Below the pieces are notes generated by a model that was not told the origin of the DNA, did no database searches, and was given only the letters and a program-made list of their open reading frames with translations. Positions 27,322-36,978 of a DNA stretch of 64,000 bases are shown here, one piece after another (the stretch's first letter is position 1; each line of letters starts with the position of its first letter). Both the position numbers and the translations under genes were made by a program. The stretch comes from Streptomyces sp. NBC_00377 (GTDB lineage: Bacteria; Actinomycetota; Actinomycetes; Streptomycetales; Streptomycetaceae): NCBI RefSeq assembly GCF_036075115.1, contig NZ_CP107958.1:3906001-3970000 (forward strand), given 5' to 3'.

Positions 27322-28160
27322 TTCGACGCCTCCTCGGTCCGCTTCAGGTGCGGCGGCTCGACCGCGGCCCGTTCCAGGCGCTCCTCGGCGCGCTGTTCCA
27401 GGGCCTTGAGGTCGTTCAGCGCCTCGGCGGACACGTCCCGGACCTGACCGCGCTCGCGCAGTGTCCTGCTGACCGTGAGCTCCGACGGGGTGCCGTCGGG
27501 CAGCAGGCCCTGGACGTCCACGGCGTTGTGCCGGGCGTAGACACCCGGCGCGGGCAGCGGCGGTACGTGCTTGCCCTCGCGGACGCGCTGTTCGGCCAGT
27601 TCCCGCTGAGTCCTGGGACGCTCGGTGCGCTCGCGGTGGGTGAGCACCATGGCGCCGACGGCGGCCGTGATCAGCAGGGCGCCGGTGATCTCGAAGGCGA
27701 AGACGTACTTGGTGAAGATGAGGGCCGCGAGGCCCTCCACGTTGCCGTTCGCGTTCGCCTCGGCGAGACCGGTGAACTCCGTCAGTGAGGCGTTACCGAT
27801 GCCGGCGATCAGCAGGATGCCGAAGCCGAGGCCGCTGATGAGGGCCAGCCAGCGCTGGCCCTTGATGGTCTCCTTCAGGGAGTCCGCCGCGGTGACGCCG
27901 ACCAGCATCACCACGAACAGGAACAGCATCATGATCGCGCCGGTGTAGACGACGATCTGCACGATGCCGAGGAAGTAGGCGCCGTTGGCGAGGTAGAACA
28001 CCGCGAGGATGATCATGGTGCCGGCGAGACAGAGCGCACTGTGCACGGCCTTCTTCATGAAGACGGTGCACAGGGCGCCGATCACGGCGACGGTGCCGAG
28101 CACCCAGAACTGGAAGGCCTCACCGGTCGAGGTGGAGTAGGCGGCGAGCTGCGCGCTCAT
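27318..28160 (-). CDS. nuoJ: NADH-quinone oxidoreductase subunit J
   Basis: A 280-residue subunit with five transmembrane helices in the first 180 residues, including the VYTGAIMMLFLFVVMLVG helix that undergoes conformational change in complex I. About 100 further residues form a charged cytoplasmic tail rich in Arg and Glu; E. coli NuoJ lacks it, while long tails are usual in actinomycetes. ATG 28160 overlaps the nuoI stop. Confidence 0.95.
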   Translation of the reverse strand: MSAQLAAYSTSTGEAFQFWVLGTVAVIGALCTVFMKKAVHSALCLAGTMIILAVFYLANGAYFLGIVQIVVYTGAIMMLFLFVVMLVGVTAADSLKETIKGQRWLALISGLGFGILLIAGIGNASLTEFTGLAEANANGNVEGLAALIFTKYVFAFEITGALLITAAVGAMVLTHRERTERPRTQRELAEQRVREGKHVPPLPAPGVYARHNAVDVQGLLPDGTPSELTVSRTLRERGQVRDVSAEALNDLKALEQRAEERLERAAVEPPHLKRTEEASK

Positions 28161-28798
28161 CGGCCGACCACCTCCTCCGACGCCGGCTCGCCCTCGCCGA
28201 ACGTGGTGGCGGCCTCCTGCGGAACCTCGCCCTTGGAGACGGCCGGCTGCCGTTCCGTGCCCGGCGCGGCCTCGGTGACCAGGCCGCGGTAGTAGTCCTG
28301 CTCGTCCGTCCCCGGGTAGATCGCGTGGGGCGAGTCGACCATGCCCTCCTCGAGACCGGCGAGCAGTTGCTCCTTGGTGAAGATCAGGTTGGCGCGGCTG
28401 GTGTCGGCGAGCTCGAACTCGTTGGTCATCGTCAACGCGCGCGTGGGGCATGCCTCGATGCACAGGCCGCACAGGATGCAGCGGGCGTAGTTGATCTGGT
28501 ACACGCGCCCGTACCGCTCGCCCGGCGAGTAGCGCTCCTCGTCGGTGTTGTCGGCGCCCTCGACGTAGATGGCGTCTGCGGGGCAGGCCCAGGCGCACAG
28601 TTCGCAGCCGACGCACTTCTCCAGGCCGTCCGGATGGCGGTTGAGCTGGTGCCGTCCGTGGAACCGGGGAGCTGTGGTCTTCTCCTGCTCCGGGTACTGC
28701 TCGGTCAGCCGCTTCTTGAACATGGCCTTGAAGGTCACGCCGAAGCCGGCCACGGGGTTCTGGAAACCGGGTTTGGTCTCCTTGGGCTCCTCAACCAT
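28157..28798 (-). CDS. nuoI: NADH-quinone oxidoreductase subunit I
   Basis: A 213-residue peripheral subunit carrying clusters N6a and N6b, with motifs CVGCELCAWACP and CILCGLCIEACP. It conducts electrons from NuoG to NuoB. ATG 28798 is chosen for the strong AAAGGAGG ribosome site 6 bases upstream; it overlaps the nuoH stop by 8 bases. The acidic C-terminal 60 residues are an actinobacterial extension. Confidence 0.95.
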   Translation of the reverse strand: MVEEPKETKPGFQNPVAGFGVTFKAMFKKRLTEQYPEQEKTTAPRFHGRHQLNRHPDGLEKCVGCELCAWACPADAIYVEGADNTDEERYSPGERYGRVYQINYARCILCGLCIEACPTRALTMTNEFELADTSRANLIFTKEQLLAGLEEGMVDSPHAIYPGTDEQDYYRGLVTEAAPGTERQPAVSKGEVPQEAATTFGEGEPASEEVVGR

Positions 28799-30152
28799 CG
28801 GACGCCTCCTTTCCATCCTGCGATCCGTCACTCACAGTGTCCACTCCGCCACTGACAATGAGCTCCCGCTCCCGGCTCGGGCGGCGCCGGGGCACCGGCG
28901 GCAGCTCCTGCCCGGGCAGTGGCGGCACGGGGAATCCGCCCGCCATCGGGTCGAAGCCGGCCGGCTCGGCGGGGGCCTTCGCCTCTTTGCGCGCACTGCG
29001 GAACATGTCCGCGACGAAGGAGAGCAACAGCAGGACCAGGACACCGCCGCACACGTAGAGGGCGATGTCGGCGAAGTCGTAGTTCTCGTTGCGCAGGGTC
29101 CGTACGGTCGCGACGAGCATCAGCCACGTCACCGAGACCGGGATCAGGACCTTCCAGCCGAGCTTCATCAGCTGGTCGTAACGGACGCGGGGAAGCGTGC
29201 CGCGCAGCCAGATGAAGAAGAACAGCAGCAGCTGCACCTTGACGACGAACCAGAGCATCGGCCACCAGCCGTGGTTCGCGCCCTCCCAGAAGGTGCTGAT
29301 CGGCCAGGGGGCGCGCCAGCCACCGAGGAAGAGCGTGGTCGACACGGCGGAGACCGTCACCATGTTCACGTACTCGGCGAGCATGAACAGCGCGAACTTG
29401 ATCGAGGAGTACTCGGTGTTGAAGCCGCCGACCAGGTCGCCCTCGGACTCGGGCATGTCGAAGGGGGCGCGGTTGGTCTCGCCGACCATCGTGATGACGT
29501 AGAGGATGAAGGAGACCGGCAGCAGCAGGATGTACCAGCGGTCGTGCTGCTGCTCGACGATGGTCGACGTCGACATCGACCCCGAGTAGAGGAACACCGA
29601 GGCGAACGCGGCACCCATGGCGATCTCGTAGGAGATCATCTGCGCGCAGGACCGCAGACCGCCCAGCAGCGGGTAGGTGGAACCGGAGCTCCAGCCTGCC
29701 AGCACGATGCCGTAGATGCCGACCGAGGCCACCGCCAGGATGTAGAGCATGGCGATCGGCAGGTCGGTCAGCTGCATCGTCGTGCGCTGGCCGAAGATCG
29801 AGATCTCGTTCCCGGCCGGGCCGAAGGGGATCACCGCGATCGCCATGAAGGCCGGGATGGCCGCGACGATCGGTGCGAGGACGTACACCACCTTGTCCGC
29901 GCGTTTGACGATGAGGTCTTCCTTCAGCATCAGCTTCACGCCGTCGGCGAGCGACTGGAGCATGCCCCAGGGGCCGTGCCGGTTGGGGCCGACGCGCAGT
30001 TGCATCCAGGCGACGACCTTGCGCTCCCAGACGATGGAGAACAGCACCGTCACCATCAGGAAGGCGAAGCAGAAGACGGCCTTGACGACGACCAGCCACC
30101 AGGGGTCGTGGCCGAACATCGAGAGGTCTTCAGCGGCGAGGTACGAGCTCAT
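28791..30152 (-). CDS. nuoH: NADH-quinone oxidoreductase subunit H
   Basis: A 453-residue membrane subunit that forms the quinone entry site with NuoB and NuoD. Conserved cytoplasmic loops include ERKVVAWMQLRVGPNRHGP and the acidic NRAPFDMPESEGDLVGGFNTEY stretch near the quinone channel. Eight transmembrane helices precede a Pro-rich cytoplasmic tail of about 70 residues. ATG 30152 overlaps the nuoG stop. Confidence 0.96.
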   Translation of the reverse strand: MSSYLAAEDLSMFGHDPWWLVVVKAVFCFAFLMVTVLFSIVWERKVVAWMQLRVGPNRHGPWGMLQSLADGVKLMLKEDLIVKRADKVVYVLAPIVAAIPAFMAIAVIPFGPAGNEISIFGQRTTMQLTDLPIAMLYILAVASVGIYGIVLAGWSSGSTYPLLGGLRSCAQMISYEIAMGAAFASVFLYSGSMSTSTIVEQQHDRWYILLLPVSFILYVITMVGETNRAPFDMPESEGDLVGGFNTEYSSIKFALFMLAEYVNMVTVSAVSTTLFLGGWRAPWPISTFWEGANHGWWPMLWFVVKVQLLLFFFIWLRGTLPRVRYDQLMKLGWKVLIPVSVTWLMLVATVRTLRNENYDFADIALYVCGGVLVLLLLSFVADMFRSARKEAKAPAEPAGFDPMAGGFPVPPLPGQELPPVPRRRPSRERELIVSGGVDTVSDGSQDGKEASDG

Positions 30153-32680
30153 GCCTCCACCTCCTTGGGGGCGTCGGCGGCGAGCGTCGCCGGGCCGATA
30201 CGGACGAGGGTGCCGGGCGTGGCCCCGGAGTCGGATGCGACGCCCCCACCGGTCGAGTTCAGCGGGAGCCAGACCACCCGGTCGGGCATCTCGGTGATCG
30301 ACAGGGGGAGTTCGACCACCCCGGCGGGTCCGGTCACGGCGAGCACGTCGCCGTCCTTGACGCCCGCCTCGGCGGCCGTGGCGGCCGACACACGCGCGTG
30401 TGCGGCGTGCCGGGTCCCGGCGAGCGCCTCGTCACCCTGCTGGAGGACACCCTGGTCGAGCAGCAACCGGTGCCCGGCGAGGACGGCCTCGCCGGCCGCG
30501 GGCCGCGGCAACTGAGCGCCCGCGGTCAGCGGTTCGGGGGCCCGGGAGCCGTCCCAGGCGCCGAGTCGGTCGAGCTCCGCGCGTGCGGTGCGCAGGTCCG
30601 GCAGACCGAGGTGGACGTCCATGGCGTCGGCGAGCATCTGGAGCACGCGCGCGTCGGCGGGAGCCGGGCGGCGTGTCATCTGATCGGGTTTGAGTGCCGC
30701 CTCGAAGAAGCGAACCCGGCCCTCCCAGTTCAGGAAGGCGCCCGCCTTCTCGGCGACCGCGGCCACCGGGAGGACGACGTCGGCGTGCTCGGTGACCTCG
30801 CCGGGGCGCATCTCCAGCGACACCACGAAGCCGGCCTCGGCGAGCGCCGCACGCGCGCGTGCCGGGTCGGGCAGGTCCGCGACCTCGACGCCCGCGACGA
30901 GCAGCGCCTGAAGCTCGCCGGACACGGCGGCCTCGACGATCTGCCCGGTGTCGCGGCCGTAGCGGTGCGGCAGTTCGGCCAGGCCCCAGGCGGCGGCGAC
31001 CTCCTCACGCGCGCGTGGGTCGGTGGCCGGACGACCGCCCGGCAGCAGTGACGGCAGCGCGCCCGCCTCGATCGCGCCGCGCTCCCCCGCCCGGCGGGGG
31101 ATCCACACCAGTCGGGCCCCGGTCGCCGAGGCGGCCCGCACGGCGGAGGTGAGACCACCGGCCACACCGGCCAGCCGCTCGCCGACGAGGATCACCGCGC
31201 CCTCGGCCCGCAGGGCCTCGGCGGCCTCGGCGCCCGCGTCCTCCAGGCCGGCGCCGCTCGCGAGCGCGTCCAGCCAGTCCGGCTCGGTGCCCGGGGCGGC
31301 CGAGAGCAGCGTGCCGCCTGCCTTCTCCAGACCTCGGGTGACGTGCGTGGCCAGCGAGAACACCCGCTGCCCGTGCTTGCGCCAGGCCTTGCGCAGCCGC
31401 AGGAAGACGCCGGGCGCCTCCTCCTCCGACTCGAACCCGACCAGCAGGACGGCGGGCGCCTTCTCCAGGGAGGTGTAGGTGACGCCCGTACCTCCCCCGG
31501 GCTCGGTCCGGGAGGTGTTCCCGACGTCACGGCCGCGCCCGGCGACGTGGGCGGCCAGGAAGTCGGCCTCCTCACTGCTGTGCACGCGCGCGCGGAAGTC
31601 GATGTCGTTCGAGTCGAGCGCCACGCGCGCGAACTTGCTGTACGCGTAGGCGTCCTCGATGGTGAGGCGGCCGCCGGTCAGGACGCCGGTCCTGCCACGG
31701 GATGCCAGCAGGCCCTGAGCCGCGATCTGCAGCGCGTCCGGCCAGGAAGCCGGTACGAGGTCCCCCTCGGCGTCACGCACCAGAGGCGTTTCGAGCCGGT
31801 CCCGCTGCTGCGCGTACCGGAACGCGAAGCGCCCCTTGTCGCAGATCCACTCCTCGTTGACCTCGGGGTCGTTCGCGGCCAGTCGCCGCATGACCTTGCC
31901 GCGCCGGTGGTCGGTGCGCGTGGCGCAGCCGCCGGAACAGTGCTCGCACACCGACGGCGAGGAGACCAGGTCGAAGGGCCGGGAGCGGAATCGGTACGCC
32001 GCCGAGGTGAGCGCGCCGACCGGGCAGATCTGGATGGTGTTGCCGGAGAAGTACGACTCGAAGGGGTCGCCCTCCCCGGTACCGACCTGCTGGAGCGCTC
32101 CCCGCTCGATCAGTTCGATCATCGGGTCGCCCGCCACCTGGTTGGAGAACCGGGTGCACCGGGCGCACAGCACACACCGCTCGCGGTCGAGCAGCACCTG
32201 CGTGGAGATCGGCAGGGGCTTCTCGTACGTCCGCTTCCTGCCTTCGAAGCGGGACTCGGCCTGGCCGTGCGACATGGCCTGGTTCTGGAGGGGGCACTCG
32301 CCGCCCTTGTCACAGACCGGGCAGTCCAGCGGGTGGTTGATGAGGAGCAGCTCCATCACACCGTGCTGTGCCTTCTCGGCGACCGGTGAGCTGAGGTGGG
32401 TCTTCACCACCATGCCGTCCGTGCACGTGATCGTGCAGGACGCCATGGGCTTGCGCTGGCCCTCGACCTCGACGATGCACTGACGGCACGCGCCGACCGG
32501 GTCGAGGAGGGGGTGGTCGCAGAAGCGTGGGATCTCGACGCCGAGTTGCTCGGCGGCCCGGATGACCAGGGTGCCCTTGGGCACGCTGATCTCGGCGCCG
32601 TCGATCGTCAGCGTGACGAGATCTTCCGGCGGGACCGCCGCCTCGCCGCCTCCGGAGGGAGCGCTGGTGGTCACCGTCAT
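30149..32680 (-). CDS. nuoG: NADH-quinone oxidoreductase subunit G
   Basis: An 843-residue subunit of the electron-input arm. In order: a [2Fe-2S] domain (CDHPLLDPVGACRQC), the His-Cys ligated [4Fe-4S] region (CPVCDKGGECPLQNQ), a two-cluster ferredoxin-like part (CVLCARCTRF), an additional N7-type Cys set in SVCEHCSGGCATRT, then a molybdopterin-oxidoreductase fold that has lost its cofactor. Substrate is NADH-derived electrons from NuoF. ATG 32680 overlaps the nuoF stop. Confidence 0.95.
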   Translation of the reverse strand: MTVTTSAPSGGGEAAVPPEDLVTLTIDGAEISVPKGTLVIRAAEQLGVEIPRFCDHPLLDPVGACRQCIVEVEGQRKPMASCTITCTDGMVVKTHLSSPVAEKAQHGVMELLLINHPLDCPVCDKGGECPLQNQAMSHGQAESRFEGRKRTYEKPLPISTQVLLDRERCVLCARCTRFSNQVAGDPMIELIERGALQQVGTGEGDPFESYFSGNTIQICPVGALTSAAYRFRSRPFDLVSSPSVCEHCSGGCATRTDHRRGKVMRRLAANDPEVNEEWICDKGRFAFRYAQQRDRLETPLVRDAEGDLVPASWPDALQIAAQGLLASRGRTGVLTGGRLTIEDAYAYSKFARVALDSNDIDFRARVHSSEEADFLAAHVAGRGRDVGNTSRTEPGGGTGVTYTSLEKAPAVLLVGFESEEEAPGVFLRLRKAWRKHGQRVFSLATHVTRGLEKAGGTLLSAAPGTEPDWLDALASGAGLEDAGAEAAEALRAEGAVILVGERLAGVAGGLTSAVRAASATGARLVWIPRRAGERGAIEAGALPSLLPGGRPATDPRAREEVAAAWGLAELPHRYGRDTGQIVEAAVSGELQALLVAGVEVADLPDPARARAALAEAGFVVSLEMRPGEVTEHADVVLPVAAVAEKAGAFLNWEGRVRFFEAALKPDQMTRRPAPADARVLQMLADAMDVHLGLPDLRTARAELDRLGAWDGSRAPEPLTAGAQLPRPAAGEAVLAGHRLLLDQGVLQQGDEALAGTRHAAHARVSAATAAEAGVKDGDVLAVTGPAGVVELPLSITEMPDRVVWLPLNSTGGGVASDSGATPGTLVRIGPATLAADAPKEVEA

Positions 32681-34026
32681 GCGTTCACCTCCGTGTGCTT
32701 GTCCGCCCAGACCGTCGACTTGGCCGGGTCGAAGGGGCAGCCGCGGCCCGTGATGTGCTGCTCGTACTCCTCGCGGAAGTACTTGAGCGAGGAGAAGATC
32801 GGCGAGGCGGCGCCGTCGCCGAGGGCGCAGAAGGACTTGCCGTTGATGTTGTCGGCGATGTCGTTGAGCTTCTCGAGGTCGGAGAGGGCTCCCTTGCCGG
32901 CCTCGATGTCCCGCAGCAACTGCACGAGCCAGTAGGTGCCTTCGCGGCACGGGGTGCACTTGCCGCAGGACTCGTGGGCGTAGAACTCGGTCCAGCGGGT
33001 GACGGCTCGCACGACGCAGGTCGTCTCGTCGAAGCACTGGAGAGCTTTTGTGCCCAGCATGGAACCCGCGGCGCCCACTCCTTCGTAGTCAAGAGGGACG
33101 TCGAGGTGCTCCTCGGTGAACATCGGCGTCGAGGAACCGCCCGGCGTCCAGAACTTGAGCCGGTGCCCGGGTCGCATGCCGCCGCTCATCTCGAGGAGCT
33201 GGCGGAGGGTGATGCCGAGCGGGGCCTCGTACTGGCCGGGGGCGGCGACATGGCCACTGAGCGAGTAGAGCGTGAAGCCCGGGGACTTCTCGCTTCCCAT
33301 CGACCTGAACCATTCTTTGCCGTTTTGCAGAATCGCGGGAACTGACGCGATCGACTCGACGTTATTCACCACAGTCGGGCATGCGTAGAGGCCCGCGACA
33401 GCAGGGAAAGGAGGACGCAGCCGCGGTTGACCACGGCGGCCTTCGAGCGAGTCGAGCAGCGCGGTCTCCTCACCGCAGATGTACGCGCCGGCGCCGGCGT
33501 GCACGGTGAGTTCGAGGTCGAGTCCGCTGCCCAGGATGTTCTCGCCGAGGTAGCCCGCCGCGTAGGCCTCGCGCACGGCCTCGTGCAACCGCCGCAACAC
33601 AGGGACGACTTCACCACGCAGATAGATGAAGGCATGAGACGACCTGATGGCATAACACGCGATCACAATGCCCTCGATGAGGCTGTGCGGGTTCGCGAAG
33701 AGGAGCGGGATGTCCTTACAGGTCCCGGGTTCCGATTCGTCGGCGTTGACAACTAGATAGTGCGGCTTTCCATCCCCCTGGGGAATGAACTGCCATTTCA
33801 TTCCCGTCGGGAATCCCGCGCCGCCCCGTCCTCGCAGACCGGAGTCCTTGACGTACGCGATCAGGTCGTCCGGCGACATGGCGAGCGCCTTGCGAAGGCC
33901 CTCGTATCCTTCGTGCCTTCGGTAGACGTCGAGGCTCCAGGACCGGTCCTCGTCCCAGAAGGCCGACAGCACGGGCGCGAGCAGCTTCTCCGGGCTGCTG
34001 CCCTTCAACTCGGGTGCCAAGGTCAT
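32677..34026 (-). CDS. nuoF: NADH-quinone oxidoreductase subunit F
   Basis: A 449-residue subunit that binds NADH and FMN and holds cluster N3. The nucleotide loop is RGRGGAGFPTGMKW, the FMN region is NADESEPGTCKD, and the [4Fe-4S] ligands are in ESCGKCTPCREG. The start ATG 34026 shares one base with the nuoE stop (TGATG). A slightly lower GC patch around 33300-33420 and 33600-33800 uses synonymous codons unlike the neighbours, but the protein is normal. Confidence 0.96.
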   Translation of the reverse strand: MTLAPELKGSSPEKLLAPVLSAFWDEDRSWSLDVYRRHEGYEGLRKALAMSPDDLIAYVKDSGLRGRGGAGFPTGMKWQFIPQGDGKPHYLVVNADESEPGTCKDIPLLFANPHSLIEGIVIACYAIRSSHAFIYLRGEVVPVLRRLHEAVREAYAAGYLGENILGSGLDLELTVHAGAGAYICGEETALLDSLEGRRGQPRLRPPFPAVAGLYACPTVVNNVESIASVPAILQNGKEWFRSMGSEKSPGFTLYSLSGHVAAPGQYEAPLGITLRQLLEMSGGMRPGHRLKFWTPGGSSTPMFTEEHLDVPLDYEGVGAAGSMLGTKALQCFDETTCVVRAVTRWTEFYAHESCGKCTPCREGTYWLVQLLRDIEAGKGALSDLEKLNDIADNINGKSFCALGDGAASPIFSSLKYFREEYEQHITGRGCPFDPAKSTVWADKHTEVNA

Positions 34027-34898
34027 CACTCCCCCTCCTCGGCGGTAGGCCCTGCCGGGTGAGCCGGGTCGGAGGCCGACGTGTCCTGCGGCGCGTCGTG
34101 CGAACTCAGGTGCTCCGTGGGCGACGGCGCGTGCACCGCCCGGTCCTGCGGCTCCTCGTGCGGCCCGCCGTCCCGCGGGTGGACCACGCGCGCGGGTGCG
34201 GTCTCTCCCCTTGCCAGGCGAAGACCCACCAACGACGCCGGTCCCGCACTGCCGCTCGCCTCGACGGCTCCGTCCCGCTCGTCGGGGAAGCCCGCCAGGA
34301 TCCGGGCGGTCTCCTTGAAGGTGCACAGCGGCGCACCGCGCGTCGGCGAGACGGTGTGTCCGATCCGCAGGTCGTCCACCAGGCGCTTCGCGCTCTGCAC
34401 GGTCTGGTTGTCGAAGAACTCCCAGTTGACCATCACGACCGGCGCGAAGTCACAGGCCGCGTTGCACTCGATGTGCTCCAGGGTGATCTTGCCGTCGTCG
34501 GTGGTCTCGCCGTTGCCGACGCCCAGGTACTCCTGGAGCTCCTCGAAGATCGCGTCGCCGCCCATCACCGCACACAGCGTGTTGGTGCAGACGCCCACCT
34601 GGTAGTCACCGCTGGGGCGGCGCCGGTACATGGAGTAGAAGGTGGCGACCGCGGTGACCTCGGCCGTGGTCAGTTCGAGCACGTCCGCGCAGAACCGCAT
34701 CCCGGTGCGGGTGACGTGTCCCTCCTCCGACTGCACGAGATGCAGCAACGGCAGGAGCGCGGACCGGGAGTCGGGATAGCGGGCGATGATCTCGCGCGCG
34801 TCCGTTTCCAACCGGGCCCGGACGTCGTCTGGGTAGGCGGGCGCGGGCAGCTCGGGCATGCCCAGGCTGACGCCCCGCTCGGAAGAAGAGGTGGTCAC
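34026..34898 (-). CDS. nuoE: NADH-quinone oxidoreductase subunit E
   Basis: A 290-residue subunit carrying cluster N1a in a thioredoxin-like fold; the four Cys are in CTNTLC and IECNAAC. Electrons reach it from FMN in NuoF. The last 90 residues are a disordered Glu-Pro-His-rich extension beyond the usual length of about 170-200. GTG 34898 overlaps the nuoD stop (GTGA). Confidence 0.94.
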   Translation of the reverse strand: MTTSSSERGVSLGMPELPAPAYPDDVRARLETDAREIIARYPDSRSALLPLLHLVQSEEGHVTRTGMRFCADVLELTTAEVTAVATFYSMYRRRPSGDYQVGVCTNTLCAVMGGDAIFEELQEYLGVGNGETTDDGKITLEHIECNAACDFAPVVMVNWEFFDNQTVQSAKRLVDDLRIGHTVSPTRGAPLCTFKETARILAGFPDERDGAVEASGSAGPASLVGLRLARGETAPARVVHPRDGGPHEEPQDRAVHAPSPTEHLSSHDAPQDTSASDPAHPAGPTAEEGE

Positions 34899-36217
34899 CG
34901 GTCGACGCCTCCCATCACGGGGTCGATGGATGCGACGGCGACGATGACGTCGGCGACCTGGCCGCCCTCGCACATCGCCGCCATGGCCTGCAGATTGGTG
35001 AAGGACGGGTCCCGGAAGTGGACCCGGTAGGGACGGGTGCCTCCGTCGGAGACGGCGTGCACCCCGAGTTCTCCCTTGGGTGACTCGACGGCCGCGTACG
35101 CCTGTCCCGGCGGCACGCGGAAGCCCTCGGTGACCAGCTTGAAGTGGTGGATCAGGGCCTCCATGGAGGTGCCCATGATCTTCTTGATGTGGTCGAGGGA
35201 GTTACCGAGGCCGTCGGGGCCCAGGGCGAGCTGGGCGGGCCAGGCGATCTTCCGGTCGGCGACCATGACGGGACCGGGCTGGAGCCGGTCCAGGCACTGC
35301 TCGACGATGCGCAGCGACTGGCGCATCTCCTCCACGCGGATGAGGAAGCGGCCGTAGGAGTCGCAGGAGTCGGCGGTCGGGACGTCGAAGTCGTAGGTCT
35401 CGTAGTCGCAGTACGGCTGCGACTTGCGCAGGTCGTGCGGGAGACCGGTGGACCGCAGGATCGGGCCGGTTGCGCCGAGGGCCATGCAGCCGGCCAGGTC
35501 GAGATAGCCCACGTCCTGCATACGGGCCTTGAAGATGGGGTTCCCGGTGGCGAGCTTGTCGTACTCGGGGAGGTTCTTCCTCATCTTCTTCACGAACTCG
35601 CGGATGTGGTCCACCGCGCCGGGCGGCAGGTCCTGGGCGAGTCCGCCGGGGCGGATGTACGCGTGGTTCATCCGCAGGCCCGTGATGAGCTCGTAGATGT
35701 CGAGAATCATTTCACGATCACGGAATCCGTAGATCATGATCGTGGTGGCGCCGAGTTCCATGCCGCCGGTGGCGATGCACACCAGGTGCGAGGACATCCG
35801 GTTCAGCTCCATCAGGAGCACCCGGATGATCTTGGCTCGCTCGGTGATCTGGTCCTCGACGCCGAGGAGCTTCTCGACGGCGAGACAGTAGGCGGTCTCG
35901 TTGAAGAAGGACGTCAGGTAGTCCATGCGCGTCACGAACGTGGAGCCCTGGGTCCACGTTCGGTACTCGAGGTTCTTCTCGATGCCGGTGTGGAGGTAGC
36001 CGATGCCGCAGCGGGCCTCGGTGACGGTCTCGCCCTCGATCTCCAGGATCAGGCGGAGCACCCCGTGGGTGGAGGGGTGCTGGGGGCCCATGTTCACGAC
36101 GATGCGCTCGTCGTCGGCGCGGGCCGCGGACTGCACGACCTCGTCCCAGTCGCCACCGGTGACCGTATATACAGTGCCCTCGGTGGTCTCACGGGCGGAT
36201 GCTGACTGCGTGCTCAT
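34895..36217 (-). CDS. nuoD: NADH-quinone oxidoreductase subunit D
   Basis: A 440-residue 49-kDa-type subunit forming the quinone site with NuoB. NMGPQHPSTHGVLRL near the N-terminus holds the His that binds the quinone head group, and the protein ends with the family's conserved DPVMGGVDR. It is descended from [NiFe] hydrogenase large subunits but lacks the metal-binding Cys. ATG 36217 overlaps the nuoC stop. Confidence 0.96.
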   Translation of the reverse strand: MSTQSASARETTEGTVYTVTGGDWDEVVQSAARADDERIVVNMGPQHPSTHGVLRLILEIEGETVTEARCGIGYLHTGIEKNLEYRTWTQGSTFVTRMDYLTSFFNETAYCLAVEKLLGVEDQITERAKIIRVLLMELNRMSSHLVCIATGGMELGATTIMIYGFRDREMILDIYELITGLRMNHAYIRPGGLAQDLPPGAVDHIREFVKKMRKNLPEYDKLATGNPIFKARMQDVGYLDLAGCMALGATGPILRSTGLPHDLRKSQPYCDYETYDFDVPTADSCDSYGRFLIRVEEMRQSLRIVEQCLDRLQPGPVMVADRKIAWPAQLALGPDGLGNSLDHIKKIMGTSMEALIHHFKLVTEGFRVPPGQAYAAVESPKGELGVHAVSDGGTRPYRVHFRDPSFTNLQAMAAMCEGGQVADVIVAVASIDPVMGGVDR

Positions 36218-36978
36218 GAGTACGACCTCCGCTGGTCCGGAGCCGGGATCTGGGCGCCCTTGTACTCGACGGGGATGCCGCCGAGGGGGTAGTCCTTGCG
36301 CTGCGGATGGCCCTGCCAGTCGTCCGGCATCATGATCCGCGTCAGGGCCGGGTGGCCGTCGAAGACGATCCCGAAGAAGTCGTAGGTCTCGCGTTCGTGC
36401 CAGTCGTTCGTGGGATACACGGGGACCAGGGACGGGATGTGCGGGTCGGCGTCCGGGGCGCTGACCTCCAGGCGGATCAGCCGGTTGTGGGTGATCGAGC
36501 GCAGATGGTAGACGGCGTGCAGCTCGCGGCCCTTGTCGTTCGGGTAGTGCACGGCACTGACGCCGGTGCACAGCTCGAACCGCAGCGCCGGGTCGTCGCG
36601 CAGAGTTCGGGCGACCCTGAGCAGGTGCTCGCGCTCGATGTGGAACGTGAGCTCCTCGCGGTCGACGACCGTCTTCTCGATCGCGTTCGCGGGGAGCAGA
36701 CCCTGCTCCTCGAGCGCGCCCTCGAGTTCGTCCGCGACCTCGTCGAACCAGCCGCCGTAGGGCCGGTTCGCCGCTCCGGGGAGCCGGACCGAGCGGACGA
36801 GGCCGCCGTACCCGGAGGTGTCGCCGCCGTTGCTGGCGCCGAACATGCCGCGCTGGACGCGGACCTCCTCACCGCCCTGGCCGCGCTGGCCCGGCAGGTT
36901 GGAGGCGGAGAGGTCCTTCTCGGGGTTCACCCCGTTCGAGGATCCGTTCGCGCCGTGGGCGCCGTTCGCGTCACTCAC
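36214..36978 (-). CDS. nuoC: NADH-quinone oxidoreductase subunit C
   Basis: A 254-residue 30-kDa-type subunit linking NuoD to the rest of the peripheral arm. Signature ERETYDFFGIVFDGHPAL followed by DWQGHPQRKDYPLGG. The N-terminus has about 60 extra Gly-Asn-rich residues. GTG 36978 overlaps the nuoB stop (GTGA). Separate C and D genes are typical of actinobacteria, unlike the fused nuoCD of enterobacteria. Confidence 0.95.
   Translation of the reverse strand: MSDANGAHGANGSSNGVNPEKDLSASNLPGQRGQGGEEVRVQRGMFGASNGGDTSGYGGLVRSVRLPGAANRPYGGWFDEVADELEGALEEQGLLPANAIEKTVVDREELTFHIEREHLLRVARTLRDDPALRFELCTGVSAVHYPNDKGRELHAVYHLRSITHNRLIRLEVSAPDADPHIPSLVPVYPTNDWHERETYDFFGIVFDGHPALTRIMMPDDWQGHPQRKDYPLGGIPVEYKGAQIPAPDQRRSYS

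Noticed and set aside
33300..33800. Lower-GC patches in nuoF as sign of horizontal transfer
   Set aside because: The protein keeps all conserved motifs and operon position; the change is limited to synonymous sites and short.
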